A DNA stretch of 48,657 nt from Lachnospiraceae bacterium. GTDB taxonomy: Bacteria; Bacillota; Clostridia; Lachnospirales; Lachnospiraceae. Both the position numbers and the translations under genes were made by a program. Positions 35,275-44,421 of this stretch are shown piece after piece. Each line of letters starts with the position of its first letter. Position 1 is the first letter of the stretch. Below the pieces are notes generated by a model. That model saw nothing but the letters and a program-made list of their open reading frames with translations, had not been told where the DNA came from and did not search any database. The DNA is taken from the NCBI GenBank assembly GCA_021772075.1, contig JAETNQ010000031.1, positions 1 to 48,657 of the forward strand. Reading direction: 5' to 3'.

Positions 35275-36798
35275 TTATGTCGCACCTTCCCTGTATTGTT
35301 TTGGCGTTACTCCAAAATGATTTTTAAACAACCGGTTAAAATAGGACTGGTTTGGATAGCCGCAGGCCTTTCCCACGTCCACAATCTTCATCTTCCCCTG
35401 TTCCAAAAGCGTCTTTGCCTGCTGCATCCTGTAATCCGTCAAATACTTAATCAGGCTCACCCCTGTCTCCTGCTTAAAAATATAACTGACATAAGCCGGC
35501 GTCAGGCATACTTTTCCGGCAATCCCTTCCAAACTCAAATCCTCCATATATTCATTTTTTACCATCCGAATGATCTCCGCTACGGTCTGGCTCACATCTG
35601 CCGCCTTATCCTGCTGCATGGAATCCGCCTTTTCCATCACGCGGTAAAAGGCCTCCTCTACTTCATCCAAACCGCTGCATCCCATAATCTCCTCCGTCGT
35701 TTCAAACAGAATGCCTTTATGGTAAATCCCATATTCCTCATACAATGCCTTTACAATATCCAAAAAAGTATATTTGGCATACATGGCGCTGGAAGATTTC
35801 TCAACTTTCAAACAGCTTAAATAAGCCGCCATCTGTTCCTTTACCGCCGCCAAATCCCGGTTCCTTACGCTTTTCAGGACCTCCTGTTTCATCCGCTCTG
35901 TCTGTGTCAGCCGTTCTTCCTTTCCCCTATGTACTTTTCCTGCATAAATCACACCGGAAAAACAACTGAACGTATCTTCCCGGAGCCGCTCGATTTCCTG
36001 CATATTCTTCCCGAAATCCTTCCACCCCAGACAGCGTTTCCCTACAATCATGGACACCTTCCCGTTTCCCGGCCTCGTCATCTCCCGATATATTTTTTCT
36101 GCCGTCCGTTCGATTCCCTCCTGCTCCATCCGGTTCCCGCCATAAAGAAGGATATTCGCCAAATTAGGGTATTGGTTAATATACTCATAACCCATAGGAA
36201 CTGATTTTTCCAATATTTTCAAAAAATCATCATAGCAATGCTCAAAATAATTTTCCTCCGTCTCAATGCAAATCACAGCCATATACTTATTCTGCAAATG
36301 TACCCCATAGGCTTCCAGGCTTTTTCCAATCTCCTCGCAGGAAGCTTTCGGACTCATTAACTTAAAAAGCAGCAGACTTTTATCGGCCACAAGCAAAGAT
36401 TCCTTTTTCTCCTCCCATTGCCTCCTTTCCCTGCAGATAGCAATCACTTTCTCCATCACCTCGCGGAACTCTTCCACTTCGATCGGCTTTAATAAATAAT
36501 TCACCGCATTGACCTCGCAGGCCTGTCTGGCATACTCAAACTCCCCATAAGCACTGAAAACAATAATGACAAGACTGCTGTTATACCCATTGGCCGCCCG
36601 CGCCAGTTCCAGCCCGTCCATATAAGGCATCTTCACATCGGTAAGAAGGATATCCACCGGATGTTCCTTGATATACTCCAGCGCTTTCTTCCCGTTGGAC
36701 GCTTCTGCTACTTTTAACGGAAAATTGAATTTATCGATTAAGAAGCGAATTCCCTCCCGTTCCGTTCTTTCATCATCCACCAAAAGAATCCTTAACAT
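35275..36798 (-). CDS. YesN-type response regulator with AraC helix-turn-helix domain
   Basis: Response regulator receiver with acidic pocket LLVDDE, phosphoacceptor Asp54 in LLTDVKMPYMDG, and conserved Lys in YLLKPIEVEEF, then a long helical middle and a C-terminal AraC domain (DLSLEGIAGKVCLTPAYVSYIFKQ, VGKACGYPNQSYFNRLFKNHFG). Paired with the YesM-type kinase, it should activate the sugar operon downstream. The start is taken at ATG 36798 (MLRILLVDDE) with GGGGG nine bases upstream, in place of the TTG at 36816. Confidence 0.92.
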   Translation of the reverse strand: MLRILLVDDERTEREGIRFLIDKFNFPLKVAEASNGKKALEYIKEHPVDILLTDVKMPYMDGLELARAANGYNSSLVIIVFSAYGEFEYARQACEVNAVNYLLKPIEVEEFREVMEKVIAICRERRQWEEKKESLLVADKSLLLFKLMSPKASCEEIGKSLEAYGVHLQNKYMAVICIETEENYFEHCYDDFLKILEKSVPMGYEYINQYPNLANILLYGGNRMEQEGIERTAEKIYREMTRPGNGKVSMIVGKRCLGWKDFGKNMQEIERLREDTFSCFSGVIYAGKVHRGKEERLTQTERMKQEVLKSVRNRDLAAVKEQMAAYLSCLKVEKSSSAMYAKYTFLDIVKALYEEYGIYHKGILFETTEEIMGCSGLDEVEEAFYRVMEKADSMQQDKAADVSQTVAEIIRMVKNEYMEDLSLEGIAGKVCLTPAYVSYIFKQETGVSLIKYLTDYRMQQAKTLLEQGKMKIVDVGKACGYPNQSYFNRLFKNHFGVTPKQYREGAT

Positions 36799-36835
36799 CT
36801 TATGTACCCCCGCCAAATGATACTTTTCTTATTTT

Positions 36836-36864
36836 ATTATAAATTCATGGTCCGGGAAAGAAAA
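36836..36864 (-). promoter_or_regulatory. Possible promoter of the regulator-kinase-transport operon
   Basis: A consensus TATAAT on the minus strand (36836-36841) lies about 40 bases before the regulator start, with a poor -35 (TTTTCT, 36859-36864) at 17 bases. A weak -35 would suit a promoter needing activation. Confidence 0.4.
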
Positions 36865-36903
36865 TAGAAGATTTTTGGGAAAAAATTGTACTTTTTTATG
36901 AAA

Positions 36904-36941
36904 ATATCCTATACTGGCTTCCAAAAACCAATATAGGATAT
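36904..36941 (-). terminator. Hairpin after prfA, 14-bp stem
   Basis: ATATCCTATACTGG (36904-36917) pairs with CCAATATAGGATAT (36928-36941) with one G-U. On the minus strand it follows the prfA duplications and is trailed by TTTTC and AT-rich sequence, so it may be the real terminator of the prfA operon, but the U-tract is short. Confidence 0.5.
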
Positions 36942-36946
36942 CGTTG

Positions 36947-37071
36947 TTTGGCGGCTCTGGCCAACCGACCAGGCCGTTTTTTAATTTTCTCCCATCTTCA
37001 ACAATTTGGCGGCTCTGGCCAACCGACCAGGCCGTTTTTTAATTTTCTCCCATCTTCAACAATTTGGCGGC
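36947..37071. repeat. 58-bp tandem duplication covering the 3' end of prfA
   Basis: Two exact 58-base copies (36947-37004 and 37005-37062) plus nine bases of a third (37063-37071). Each copy encodes the last residues KLLKMGEN and the stop of prfA, plus a hairpin sequence with six T on the plus strand. Only the copy nearest the gene is in use. See the separate finding. Confidence 0.9.
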
Positions 37072-38112
37072 CTGGTCGGCGGCGATGCAGGCGTCCAGGA
37101 TCTCCTGGATATCTCCGTCCATAATCTTATCCAGTTTATACAATGTCAGATTGATCCTGTGGTCCGTCACCCTTCCCTGGGGGAAATTATATGTCCTTAT
37201 CTTCTCCGAACGATCCCCGGTGCCAATCTGGCTCCGGCGCAATTCAGCTTCCGCATCATGGGCCTTCTGCTGTTCGATATCGTACAGTTTTGCACGAAGC
37301 AGGGCAAATGCCTTTGCTTTATTCTGAAGCTGGGATTTTTCTGTCTGGCTGTAAACCACAATGCCTGTAGGATAATGGGTCAGGCGCACGGCGGAGTCCG
37401 TTGTATTGACGCACTGGCCTCCGTTGCCGGAAGCCCTCATGACATCGATCCTTATATCTTTCTCATCGATTACCACATCCACATCTTCCACTTCCGGCAT
37501 AACCGCTACCGTAATCGTGGAAGTATGGATACGGCCGCCGGATTCCGTCTCCGGCACACGCTGTACGCGGTGTACGCCGCTTTCATATTTCAATTTGGAA
37601 TAAGCTCCCTGCCCGGAAATCATAAAATTGACCTCCTTCATGCCGCCGATCCCGATCTCGTCCACGTTCATCGTTTCTACCTTCCAGCGCTGGCTTTCCG
37701 CATAATGCACATACAGCCGGTACATTTCCGCAGCAAACAACGCCGCCTCGTCGCCTCCGGCTCCTGCCCTGATTTCCACGATCACATTCTTGTCGTCGTT
37801 CGGGTCTTTGGGAAGAAGAAGAACTTTCAATTCCTGCTCCAGTTCTTCCACGCGCTTTTTAGAAGCATTTAATTCTTCTTTCAGCATATCGCGCATATCT
37901 TCATCATTTTCTTCTTCCAGCATCGAAAGGCTGTCCTCAATATCCTGCCCGCACTTTTTATACTCTTTATAAGCTTCTACGATAGGGGTCAGGTCGCTTT
38001 GTTCCTTCATCAGCGCCCGGAAACGTTCCTGGTTGTTTGTTACCGTCGGTTCCCCGAGTTCGCTCAATATTTCTTCAAAACGAATCAATAAATCTTCTAA
38101 TTTATCAAACAT
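37039..38112 (-). CDS. prfA: Peptide chain release factor 1
   Basis: Reads UAA and UAG stop codons and triggers peptide release. The GGQ motif that enters the peptidyl-transferase centre is [11 protein letters not shown] (231 to 233), and the stop-codon reading loop is [11 protein letters not shown] (P-x-T type, RF1). The 357-aa length is standard. The ATG at 38112 overlaps the prmC stop by 8 bases, with GGAG upstream; a longer frame to 38160 lacks support. PrmC methylates the GGQ glutamine, so the adjacency is functional. Its own stop is TAA, inside the tandem duplication. Confidence 0.97.
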   Translation of the reverse strand: MFDKLEDLLIRFEEILSELGEPTVTNNQERFRALMKEQSDLTPIVEAYKEYKKCGQDIEDSLSMLEEENDEDMRDMLKEELNASKKRVEELEQELKVLLLPKDPNDDKNVIVEIRAGAGGDEAALFAAEMYRLYVHYAESQRWKVETMNVDEIGIGGMKEVNFMISGQGAYSKLKYESGVHRVQRVPETESGGRIHTSTITVAVMPEVEDVDVVIDEKDIRIDVMRASGNGGQCVNTTDSAVRLTHYPTGIVVYSQTEKSQLQNKAKAFALLRAKLYDIEQQKAHDAEAELRRSQIGTGDRSEKIRTYNFPQGRVTDHRINLTLYKLDKIMDGDIQEILDACIAADQAAKLLKMGEN

Positions 38113-38986
38113 GCTTCTCCATTCCTTTCCATCCATAGACAACCCTGTCCAGTCCGGCAAAATCTTTCACAACCGCAATATCCCGATATCCGTTTCCTTC
38201 CATTATATGCCTTACTTTTTCCGCTTGGTCGCATCCGATTTCAAAAAACAGATATCCCCCGTTTCTCAAAAAACGATATGCCTCTGCCGCTATCTTGCGG
38301 TAAAAGAAAAGACCGTCCTCTTTTCCGTCCAAAGCCTCCAAAGGCTCATAATCCCTCACTTCTTCCATCAGCGAGGAAATAACTCCCGTCGGAATGTAAG
38401 GAGGATTGGAAACGATCATATCATAGGTTCCCTCAATCTTTTCAAATAAATCGCTTTTTATCCATCGTATCAATGAATGATCCGGCGAATCCGCCGCGTT
38501 TTCCCTCTTTCCGGCCAAACGCCCGGCATTCTTTTCTGCCAGTTCCAGAGCTTCCTGCGATATGTCGGCCCCCACGCCGGAACAGCCGTTGGAATAGTGC
38601 AGAAGACTCAGCAAAATACATCCCGAACCGGTACACATATCCAGTATATCCATTCCGTCATGAAGAAAACGAAGCGCTTCCTCCACAAGAATCTCCGTGT
38701 CCTGCCTTGGTATGAGTACATGCCCATTCACTTCAAAAACAAGCCCCATAAATTCCTGCTCGCCGGTAATGTGTTGCAAAGGAACATGCCGCTTTCTTTT
38801 TTCTATATATTCCAAATAAATATTTTGATCCTTTTCCGGCACGTCACGCTCCCCATGGACGAGCAGATCATTTCGGTCCGTATGGCAGACATGCTCCAGC
38901 AGCAGTCTTGCATCCAACATGCTTTCCGCTATCCCTGCATCCATTAATTCACGAACACCATAATCATATAATGCTTTATACTCCAT
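38105..38986 (-). CDS. prmC: Peptide chain release factor N5-glutamine methyltransferase
   Basis: SAM-dependent methyltransferase that modifies the GGQ glutamine of RF1 and RF2. The N-terminal helical domain ([20 protein letters not shown]) recognises the factor; the catalytic part has [12 protein letters not shown], the SAM loop [10 protein letters not shown], and NPPYIP, which binds the substrate glutamine. I take the ATG at 38986 ([10 protein letters not shown]), overlapping the yqhQ end by 11 bases; the ribosome site is weak. About 293 aa, normal. Followed directly by prfA with an 8-base overlap. Confidence 0.95.
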   Translation of the reverse strand: MEYKALYDYGVRELMDAGIAESMLDARLLLEHVCHTDRNDLLVHGERDVPEKDQNIYLEYIEKRKRHVPLQHITGEQEFMGLVFEVNGHVLIPRQDTEILVEEALRFLHDGMDILDMCTGSGCILLSLLHYSNGCSGVGADISQEALELAEKNAGRLAGKRENAADSPDHSLIRWIKSDLFEKIEGTYDMIVSNPPYIPTGVISSLMEEVRDYEPLEALDGKEDGLFFYRKIAAEAYRFLRNGGYLFFEIGCDQAEKVRHIMEGNGYRDIAVVKDFAGLDRVVYGWKGMEKHV

Positions 38987-39995
38987 CTGCGCTTTCTTTC
39001 TGCTCTTCTTCCTCTTCGCTGCCGTCAGCCAGCCAGGAATCATCGATTTCATAACCAAAAGTATCTTTTAGATAGGCTTTCCAGTCGAATACTGCTTCTA
39101 CCGAAGCTATCGCTACCCGGACCATATCCTCATCCGGCTCCTTGGTCGTCAGCCTTTGTAAAAACATGCCCGGAGCCGAAAGGATATTCACCAGAATATT
39201 ATCGCTTCTGCCCGCCAAACGGATAATTTCATAAGAAATCCCTGCGATGACCGGAATCAGCACCACCCGGAGAAGGACGCGCAAAGCCGGCTGTTCCGCC
39301 CGGATAAAAAAGAATACGATAATGCTGACAAAAACTACAAAAAACAGGAAACTGGTTCCGCACCTTTTGTGGAGCCGCGAACTGCGCATCACATTATGAA
39401 CCGTCAAGGGTCTTCCTTTTTCAATGCAGTTAATGCATTTATGCTCCGCGCCATGGTATTGGTACAGTCGCTTGATATCCTTCATCGTCGTTATCGCCAC
39501 AATATACCCGATAAATATAAGAATTCGTATGCCGCCCTCTATGATCGCCATGACCGATGCGTTACGGATATATTCCTCAAACAAAGAACTGATAAAATAA
39601 GGAAGTACCATAAAAATTGCGACCGCCAGCAAAATCGAAACTGCTGTTATAATGCCCATCATCACATTCTCTGCTTTTTCTTTGAAGACCTTTTGAAAAA
39701 CTTTGTCCGCCGCCGTCTCTTTCGCGTCCTCATCTTCGTAGAAAGAAACGGAATGGTTCAACGTCCTCATCCCCAATATCAAGGAATCGAGGAAATGGAA
39801 GACTCCCCGGGCAAACGGAATTTTTTTCCATATGCTTCCTTCCATCACGCCTTTATATACATCCACCTCTATATCGATTTCCCCGTCCGGTTTCCGTACA
39901 GCAACGGCATACTGTTCTTTATTTTTCATCATTACGCCTTCCAGCACTGCCTGTCCGCCAATACCGGAATAACGGCCACCTTTATCCTTTTTCAT
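38976..39995 (-). CDS. yqhQ: DUF1385 membrane protein (YqhQ-like)
   Basis: The protein begins with the family signature GIGGQAVLEGVMMKN and continues with a cytosolic region, about four transmembrane segments (ITAVSILLAVAIFMVLPYF, IRILIFIGYIVAITT, SFLFFVVFVSIIVFFFI, VLLRVVLIPVIAGISYEII), and the YHGAEHKCIN segment between them that may bind metal. At 339 aa the C-terminal tail is acidic. Function unknown; the gene is commonly next to prmC and prfA in Clostridia. The ATG at 39995 has AGGA upstream. It starts a new unit after the rpmE terminator. Confidence 0.92.
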   Translation of the reverse strand: MKKDKGGRYSGIGGQAVLEGVMMKNKEQYAVAVRKPDGEIDIEVDVYKGVMEGSIWKKIPFARGVFHFLDSLILGMRTLNHSVSFYEDEDAKETAADKVFQKVFKEKAENVMMGIITAVSILLAVAIFMVLPYFISSLFEEYIRNASVMAIIEGGIRILIFIGYIVAITTMKDIKRLYQYHGAEHKCINCIEKGRPLTVHNVMRSSRLHKRCGTSFLFFVVFVSIIVFFFIRAEQPALRVLLRVVLIPVIAGISYEIIRLAGRSDNILVNILSAPGMFLQRLTTKEPDEDMVRVAIASVEAVFDWKAYLKDTFGYEIDDSWLADGSEEEEEQKESADGV

Positions 39996-40032
39996 ATCTT
40001 TCTGTTCCTGCTAATATTCCTTTTAAGTAAAT

Positions 40033-40058
40033 AAGGTTGAGATATGCACCTCAACCTT
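40033..40058 (-). terminator. Intrinsic terminator after rpmE
   Basis: A perfect 9-bp stem AAGGTTGAG/CTCAACCTT (40033-40041, 40050-40058) with an 8-base loop lies about 50 bases after the rpmE stop; on the minus strand TTATTTACTT follows. It separates rho-rpmE from yqhQ-prmC-prfA. Confidence 0.7.
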
Positions 40059-40108
40059 TTCAGCCAATTTTTATTCGCAACATCTTAACGACGCAACCCT
40101 TAACGGGA

Positions 40109-40315
40109 TTAATTCTGTCCAACGCCGTATTTTCTGTTGAACTTATCAATACGCCCGTCAGCCCTTACTGTCTTCTGCTGGCCAGTATAGAATGAATGGC
40201 ATTTTGAACAAACTTCAACATGAATCTCCGGTTTTGTAGAACCTGTTACAAATGTGTTTCCGCAGTTGCATGTTACCGTTGCCTGATAATACTTAGGATG
40301 GATTCCTTCTTTCAT
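40109..40315 (-). CDS. rpmE: 50S ribosomal protein L31 (zinc form)
   Basis: Large-subunit protein L31, 68 aa, with the zinc-binding cysteines CNC (16, 18) and CSKC (36, 39), so the C+ form. The motif HPFYTGQ-like segment is SFYTGQQK, followed by the conserved basic tail FNRKYG. The start is ATG 40315 ([10 protein letters not shown]), with AGAGG at eight bases; the upstream GTG at 40324 sits on the ribosome site itself. It follows rho, as in most Clostridia. Confidence 0.96.
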   Translation of the reverse strand: MKEGIHPKYYQATVTCNCGNTFVTGSTKPEIHVEVCSKCHSFYTGQQKTVRADGRIDKFNRKYGVGQN

Positions 40316-40449
40316 CTTTTTCACCTCTCTATAGTAAATTAAGTCGTTCTGCGTTCTTATCTATGCATCTAAATAAGCCTCCGCCGTTGACTATTAACCA
40401 AACAGCTTTTTTATTTTAACACAGCTTTCCTTATCATGCAAGCAGTTTC

Positions 40450-42039
40450 TCATAAAAACTTGATCTTTTTCACGATCTGGACAAACTCTATGTTGTTTCT
40501 CGTTTTGGAAAACATATCCAATATTTTATCTACCGCTTCTTCCGGCTTTAGCCCGTTCAGCGCCTTGCGCATAATATTAATCGCCTCCTGCTCTTCGGTC
40601 GAAAGCAGCAGATCTTCCCTCCTCGTGCTGGACTTGGGGATATCGATCGCCGGAAATACCCTGCGTTCCGATAATTTGCGGTCCAGAACCAGTTCCATAT
40701 TGCCGGTTCCTTTAAATTCCTCGTAGACTACATCGTCCATTTTGCTCCCGGTCTCCACCAAAGCCGTCGCAAGAATCGTCAGGCTTCCGCCGCCGCGCAT
40801 ATTCCTGGCCGCTCCAAAAAAACGCTTCGGCATATGCAAAGCCGCCGGGTCAAGGCCGCCGGACAGCGTCCTCCCGCTGGGCGGAACGGTGAGGTTATAA
40901 GCCCTTGTCAGCCGGGTAATGCTGTCTAACAATATCATAACATCTTTTTTATGCTCTACCAGGCGCTTCGCCCTTTCGATCACCATCTCCGATACCCGTT
41001 TATGATGTTCCGGCAGTTCGTCAAAAGTAGAATATATGACTTCCACATTCGGGCCTTCAATGGCTTCTTTAATATCCGTCACTTCTTCCGGCCTTTCATC
41101 GATCAGCAGGATGATCAGATGCACCTCCGGGGAATTTCTTTTCACCGACTTGGCCACTTCTTTCAGCAGGGTCGTTTTCCCCGCTTTCGGCTGGGATACA
41201 ATCATTCCTCTTTGGCCCTTGCCAACCGGGCTGATCAGATCCATAATACGCATTGCCACGGAAGCACCCGGCGTTTCCAGGTTCAGGCGTTCATTCGGAA
41301 AGATCGGCGTCATATCTTCAAAATTACATCTTCTTACTGCCACATCAGGACTATAGCCATTGACCGTCTTTACATATAATAAAGCGCTGAATTTTTCGCT
41401 TTGTGTCTTAATTCTTGTATTGCCCTCCAGAATATCCCCTGTTTTCAGGTTAAAGCGCCGTATCTGGCTCGGTGCCACATAAACATCATTCTCCCCCGGA
41501 AGATAGTTTTCACAACGGATAAACCCATAGCCGTCCGGCATGACTTCCAGAATGCCATGCGCAGTAATTCCGCTGTCCAGATCCGATGGATACTTTTCTG
41601 ACGGAACCTTTTCCGACGGAACCTTTTCTGAAGGAGCTTTTTCCGACGGAACTTTTTCCGATGGAATCTTTTCCGACGGAACTTTTTCCGGCTGGTTTTT
41701 ATCCTGTAGATTCCTGTCCGGCTGGAATCGTTCTTCCTCTCTTGGCGTTTCGCCTTTATATTCCCGGCGGGGCTGTCCTTCCTGCCGGTTTCCCCCGGCT
41801 TTTTTCTCCTCCGGCAGATTCTTTTGGAAATTTTTCGCCGCCGTCTTCCTTGCCCGGCCAGGCTTTTCCGAAGCCGGAGCCTGGGCCTGGCGTTCTCCTG
41901 CCTCCTTTTCTTCCTCATCCTCTAAAAGCATGGCCTCGATGATCTCCGCTTTTTTCATTCCGGATGTCCCTTTCATTCCTCTGGCTTTCGCAATCTCTTT
42001 CAGATCCACAAGCGCCAGCGATTCATATTTTTCTCTCAT
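40450..42039 (-). CDS. rho: Transcription termination factor Rho
   Basis: RNA-dependent hexameric ATPase that ends transcription. Order: Rho N-terminal helical motif ([15 protein letters not shown]), a long charged disordered linker (about residues 45 to 155) with pentapeptide repeats, the cold-shock-like RNA site ([18 protein letters not shown]), Walker [11 protein letters not shown], Walker [16 protein letters not shown], and the C-terminal R-loop [16 protein letters not shown] take the ATG at 42039 ([15 protein letters not shown] upstream), giving 529 aa; the longer frame to 42108 is less likely. The linker makes it larger than the 420-aa E. coli form. Confidence 0.96.
   Translation of the reverse strand: MREKYESLALVDLKEIAKARGMKGTSGMKKAEIIEAMLLEDEEEKEAGERQAQAPASEKPGRARKTAAKNFQKNLPEEKKAGGNRQEGQPRREYKGETPREEERFQPDRNLQDKNQPEKVPSEKIPSEKVPSEKAPSEKVPSEKVPSEKYPSDLDSGITAHGILEVMPDGYGFIRCENYLPGENDVYVAPSQIRRFNLKTGDILEGNTRIKTQSEKFSALLYVKTVNGYSPDVAVRRCNFEDMTPIFPNERLNLETPGASVAMRIMDLISPVGKGQRGMIVSQPKAGKTTLLKEVAKSVKRNSPEVHLIILLIDERPEEVTDIKEAIEGPNVEVIYSTFDELPEHHKRVSEMVIERAKRLVEHKKDVMILLDSITRLTRAYNLTVPPSGRTLSGGLDPAALHMPKRFFGAARNMRGGGSLTILATALVETGSKMDDVVYEEFKGTGNMELVLDRKLSERRVFPAIDIPKSSTRREDLLLSTEEQEAINIMRKALNGLKPEEAVDKILDMFSKTRNNIEFVQIVKKIKFL
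41591..41695 (-). repeat. Seven 15-bp repeats in the rho linker (PSEKx pentapeptides)
   Basis: Seven in-frame 15-base units code for PSEKV/I/A/Y-type pentapeptides in the disordered linker between the Rho N-terminal motif and the RNA-binding domain. Units differ at a few bases, mostly in the variable residue. Copy number could vary between strains. Confidence 0.88.
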
Positions 42040-42196
42040 AAACTCCTCCGCATTCTTATCCGGCGGGAAACAATCTATCTTTATGTAACAGCAGACACTT
42101 TGCCTCACCGCAAATATTAAAATTATTTCTTTCGTTTCTGGGGTTTTATAGCTGATATGTGAATGGAATTGCTAATAAACACTATCTGTTGCCCCC

Positions 42197-42262
42197 ATTA
42201 TACAACAGCTTTCCTAAAATAGGAAGTCCTTTCTTGCAATTCAGTTTTAAATATTATATGAT
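42197..42262. promoter_or_regulatory. Divergent promoters between rho and malic enzyme, with shared palindrome
   Basis: Plus strand: TTGCAA (42234-42239), 17 bases, TATGAT (42257-42262), about 50 bases before the malic enzyme start. Minus strand: TATAAT (42197-42202), without a clear -35, about 150 bases before rho, leaving a long rho leader. Between them lies TTCCTA-AAA-TAGGAA (42211-42225), a possible operator. Rho autoregulation in its leader is known in other bacteria and is possible here. Confidence 0.5.
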
Positions 42263-42317
42263 AATTCCAGCATAAAAAGCGCCGGGCTGCCAAAGCCGCG
42301 CGGAAACGAGGTCAATG

Positions 42318-43472
42318 ATGAACATAAATGAAAAAGCTCTATTCCTTCACCAACAATGGAACGGCAAGCTGGAAACCGTATCCAAAACACCCGTCAAATC
42401 AAGGGAAGACCTTTCCCTCGCCTATACTCCCGGCGTTGCCGAACCGTGCCGGAAAATTGCGGAGGATAAAGAAAAAGCTTATACTTATACAATAAAATCA
42501 AACACTATCGCCGTTATTTCCGACGGAAGCGCTGTCCTTGGCCTTGGCAATATCGGTCCCTATGCGGCCATGCCTGTCATGGAAGGCAAAGCCGTTTTAT
42601 TCAAAGAATTCGGCGGAGTAAACGCGTTCCCTATCTGTCTGGATACCCAGGATACCGAAGAAATTATCAAAACCATTTCCCATCTGGCTCCCGGATTCGG
42701 CGGCATCAACCTGGAAGATATCAGCGCCCCCCGCTGCTTTGAAATCGAAGAACGGCTGAAAGCCATGCTGGATATCCCCGTTTTCCACGATGACCAGCAC
42801 GGCACGGCGATCGTCGTCCTGGCAGGAATTATCAATGCATTAAAAGTAACCGGAAAAAACAAGGAAGCATGCAAGGTCGTCGTAAACGGCGCGGGAAGCG
42901 CCGGCATCGCCATCACCAAGCTGCTCCTCACGTATGGTTTCCCGAATATTATCCTGTGCGATAAAGCCGGCATCATTTCCAGGCAGAGCGAAGGACTGAA
43001 CTGGATGCAGGAAAAAATGGCGGAGGCAACGAATCCCGCCAATGAAACCGGCAGTCTTTCCGACGCTTTAAAAAATGCCGATATTTTTGTAGGCGTATCC
43101 GCGCCCGGCATTGTTACGAAAGAAATGGTGGCTTCCATGAACGAAGATTCCATTCTTTTCGCTATGGCAAACCCGGTACCGGAGATCATGCCCGATCTGG
43201 CAAAGGAAGCGGGAGCCAGAATCGTAGGAACAGGGCGCAGCGATTTCCCCAACCAGATTAACAATGTTGTTGTTTTCCCGGGGATTTTTAAAGGCGCCCT
43301 GGAAGGACGCGCTCCACAGATCACGGAAGAAATGAAACTGGCGGCTGCAGAAGCCATCGCCCGCCTGGTTCCGGATGAAGAACTGAACGAAAACAATATT
43401 ATACCGGAAGCTTTTAACCCTATCGTGGCCGAGACGGTGGCAGAAGCGGTAAAATCCCATATCAAGCGGTAA
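42318..43472 (+). CDS. NAD(P)-dependent malic enzyme
   Basis: Oxidatively decarboxylates malate to pyruvate. Family marks: SLAYTPGVAEPC, the metal site FHDDQHGTAIVV, the nucleotide fold VVNGAGSAGIA, and SGT-like GRSDFPNQINNVV. At 384 aa it is the short bacterial form without a phosphotransacetylase domain. Cofactor choice is not clear from the sequence. Two ATG codons (42315, 42318) follow GAGG; 42318 has the better spacing (six bases). It opens a plus-strand unit with the radical SAM and DUF4364 genes. It may supply pyruvate and reduced cofactor for fermentation. Confidence 0.95.
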   Translation: MNINEKALFLHQQWNGKLETVSKTPVKSREDLSLAYTPGVAEPCRKIAEDKEKAYTYTIKSNTIAVISDGSAVLGLGNIGPYAAMPVMEGKAVLFKEFGGVNAFPICLDTQDTEEIIKTISHLAPGFGGINLEDISAPRCFEIEERLKAMLDIPVFHDDQHGTAIVVLAGIINALKVTGKNKEACKVVVNGAGSAGIAITKLLLTYGFPNIILCDKAGIISRQSEGLNWMQEKMAEATNPANETGSLSDALKNADIFVGVSAPGIVTKEMVASMNEDSILFAMANPVPEIMPDLAKEAGARIVGTGRSDFPNQINNVVVFPGIFKGALEGRAPQITEEMKLAAAEAIARLVPDEELNENNIIPEAFNPIVAETVAEAVKSHIKR

Positions 43473-43485
43473 AAGGTAATCTCAA

Positions 43486-44421
43486 ATGGACAGAACAGCA
43501 ACATGGCATGGAAGACGTTATTATTCCCTGGATGCTTATTTAAAAAATACTTATGGAAGGAAATTCAAAAAAATCGCCATCGATGCCGGTTTCACCTGTC
43601 CCAACAGAGACGGTACGCTGGATAGCCGGGGATGCATTTTCTGCAGTACGGGAGGCAGCGGCGATTTTGCCCTGCCCTATGGATCGATCACTGCGGCAGA
43701 ACCTTATATCGCCTATTTCCAGGCCTACACCTGCACCTATGCCCCCGTTGCTTCTTTAGATCAGATTTACCGAAGCGCTCTGGAAGACCCGCTCGTGGCA
43801 GGAATCTCCATCGCTACCAGGCCGGACTGCCTTCCGCCGGAAGTCCTCTCCCTCCTGTCGGATCTGAAAGCACAATATCCCGGCAAATTTATCTGGATCG
43901 AACTGGGGCTGCAGACGATCCATGAAAAAACGGCCCATTATATCCGGCGCGGTTATTCTCTGGATTGTTTTTCCCATGCCGTACGGCAGCTGCACTTTTT
44001 AGAAATACCTGTGATTGCCCATGTCATTCTTGGGCTTCCCGGCGAAAATGAAACTATGATGCTCCAAACTATCGATTATCTCAACGCAGTCTCCGTATCC
44101 GGCATCAAGCTCCAGCTTCTTCATATATTGGAAAACACCGATCTGGCGCTGGACTACGCAAAAGGGCTTTTTTCCGCTCTTTCCATGGACAGCTATTTAA
44201 ACCTCCTTATCCGCTGCATCCGCCGCCTTTCTCCAGATACCGTCATCCACAGAGTGACAGGAGACGGGCCGAAAGAACTGTTGATTGCGCCTTTATGGAG
44301 CCTCCATAAAAAAAAGATCCTGAACAGCCTCCACCACCGCATGAAGCAGGAGGACGCATATCAGGGAAAAGATTGGAAAGGAACAGAAAATTATGACACA
44401 AGAACCTTTGACGCTCTATAA
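43486..44421 (+). CDS. Radical SAM protein, YhcC/TIGR01212 family
   Basis: Iron-sulfur radical SAM protein. The cluster cysteines lie in DAGFTCPNRDG and GCIFCSTGG (C38, C50, C53), a spacing typical of the YhcC group and wider than the usual CxxxCxxC. Later conserved pieces are ISIATRPDCLP, IELGLQTIHEKTAHYIRRGY, and VIAHVILGLPGE. At 311 aa it is of standard size. The reaction is not known; tRNA modification has been suggested for relatives. The gene starts 13 bases after malic enzyme with AAAGG upstream and overlaps the DUF4364 gene by 29 bases. Confidence 0.9.
   Translation: MDRTATWHGRRYYSLDAYLKNTYGRKFKKIAIDAGFTCPNRDGTLDSRGCIFCSTGGSGDFALPYGSITAAEPYIAYFQAYTCTYAPVASLDQIYRSALEDPLVAGISIATRPDCLPPEVLSLLSDLKAQYPGKFIWIELGLQTIHEKTAHYIRRGYSLDCFSHAVRQLHFLEIPVIAHVILGLPGENETMMLQTIDYLNAVSVSGIKLQLLHILENTDLALDYAKGLFSALSMDSYLNLLIRCIRRLSPDTVIHRVTGDGPKELLIAPLWSLHKKKILNSLHHRMKQEDAYQGKDWKGTENYDTRTFDAL

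Noticed and set aside
36947-37071. 58-bp repeats near prfA considered as CRISPR or REP array
   Set aside because: Direct tandem duplication without spacers, carrying coding sequence of prfA.
40322-40324. GTG start for rpmE
   Set aside because: The codon overlaps the Shine-Dalgarno of the ATG at 40315, which gives the normal L31 N-terminus.
41591-41695. Repeat array in rho considered as CRISPR
   Set aside because: Units are 15 bp with no spacers and stay in frame within the coding sequence.
42560-43504. 314-codon frame antisense to malic enzyme
   Set aside because: Opposite a complete malic enzyme with all motifs; Ser/Phe/Ala-rich nonsense sequence typical of an antisense shadow.
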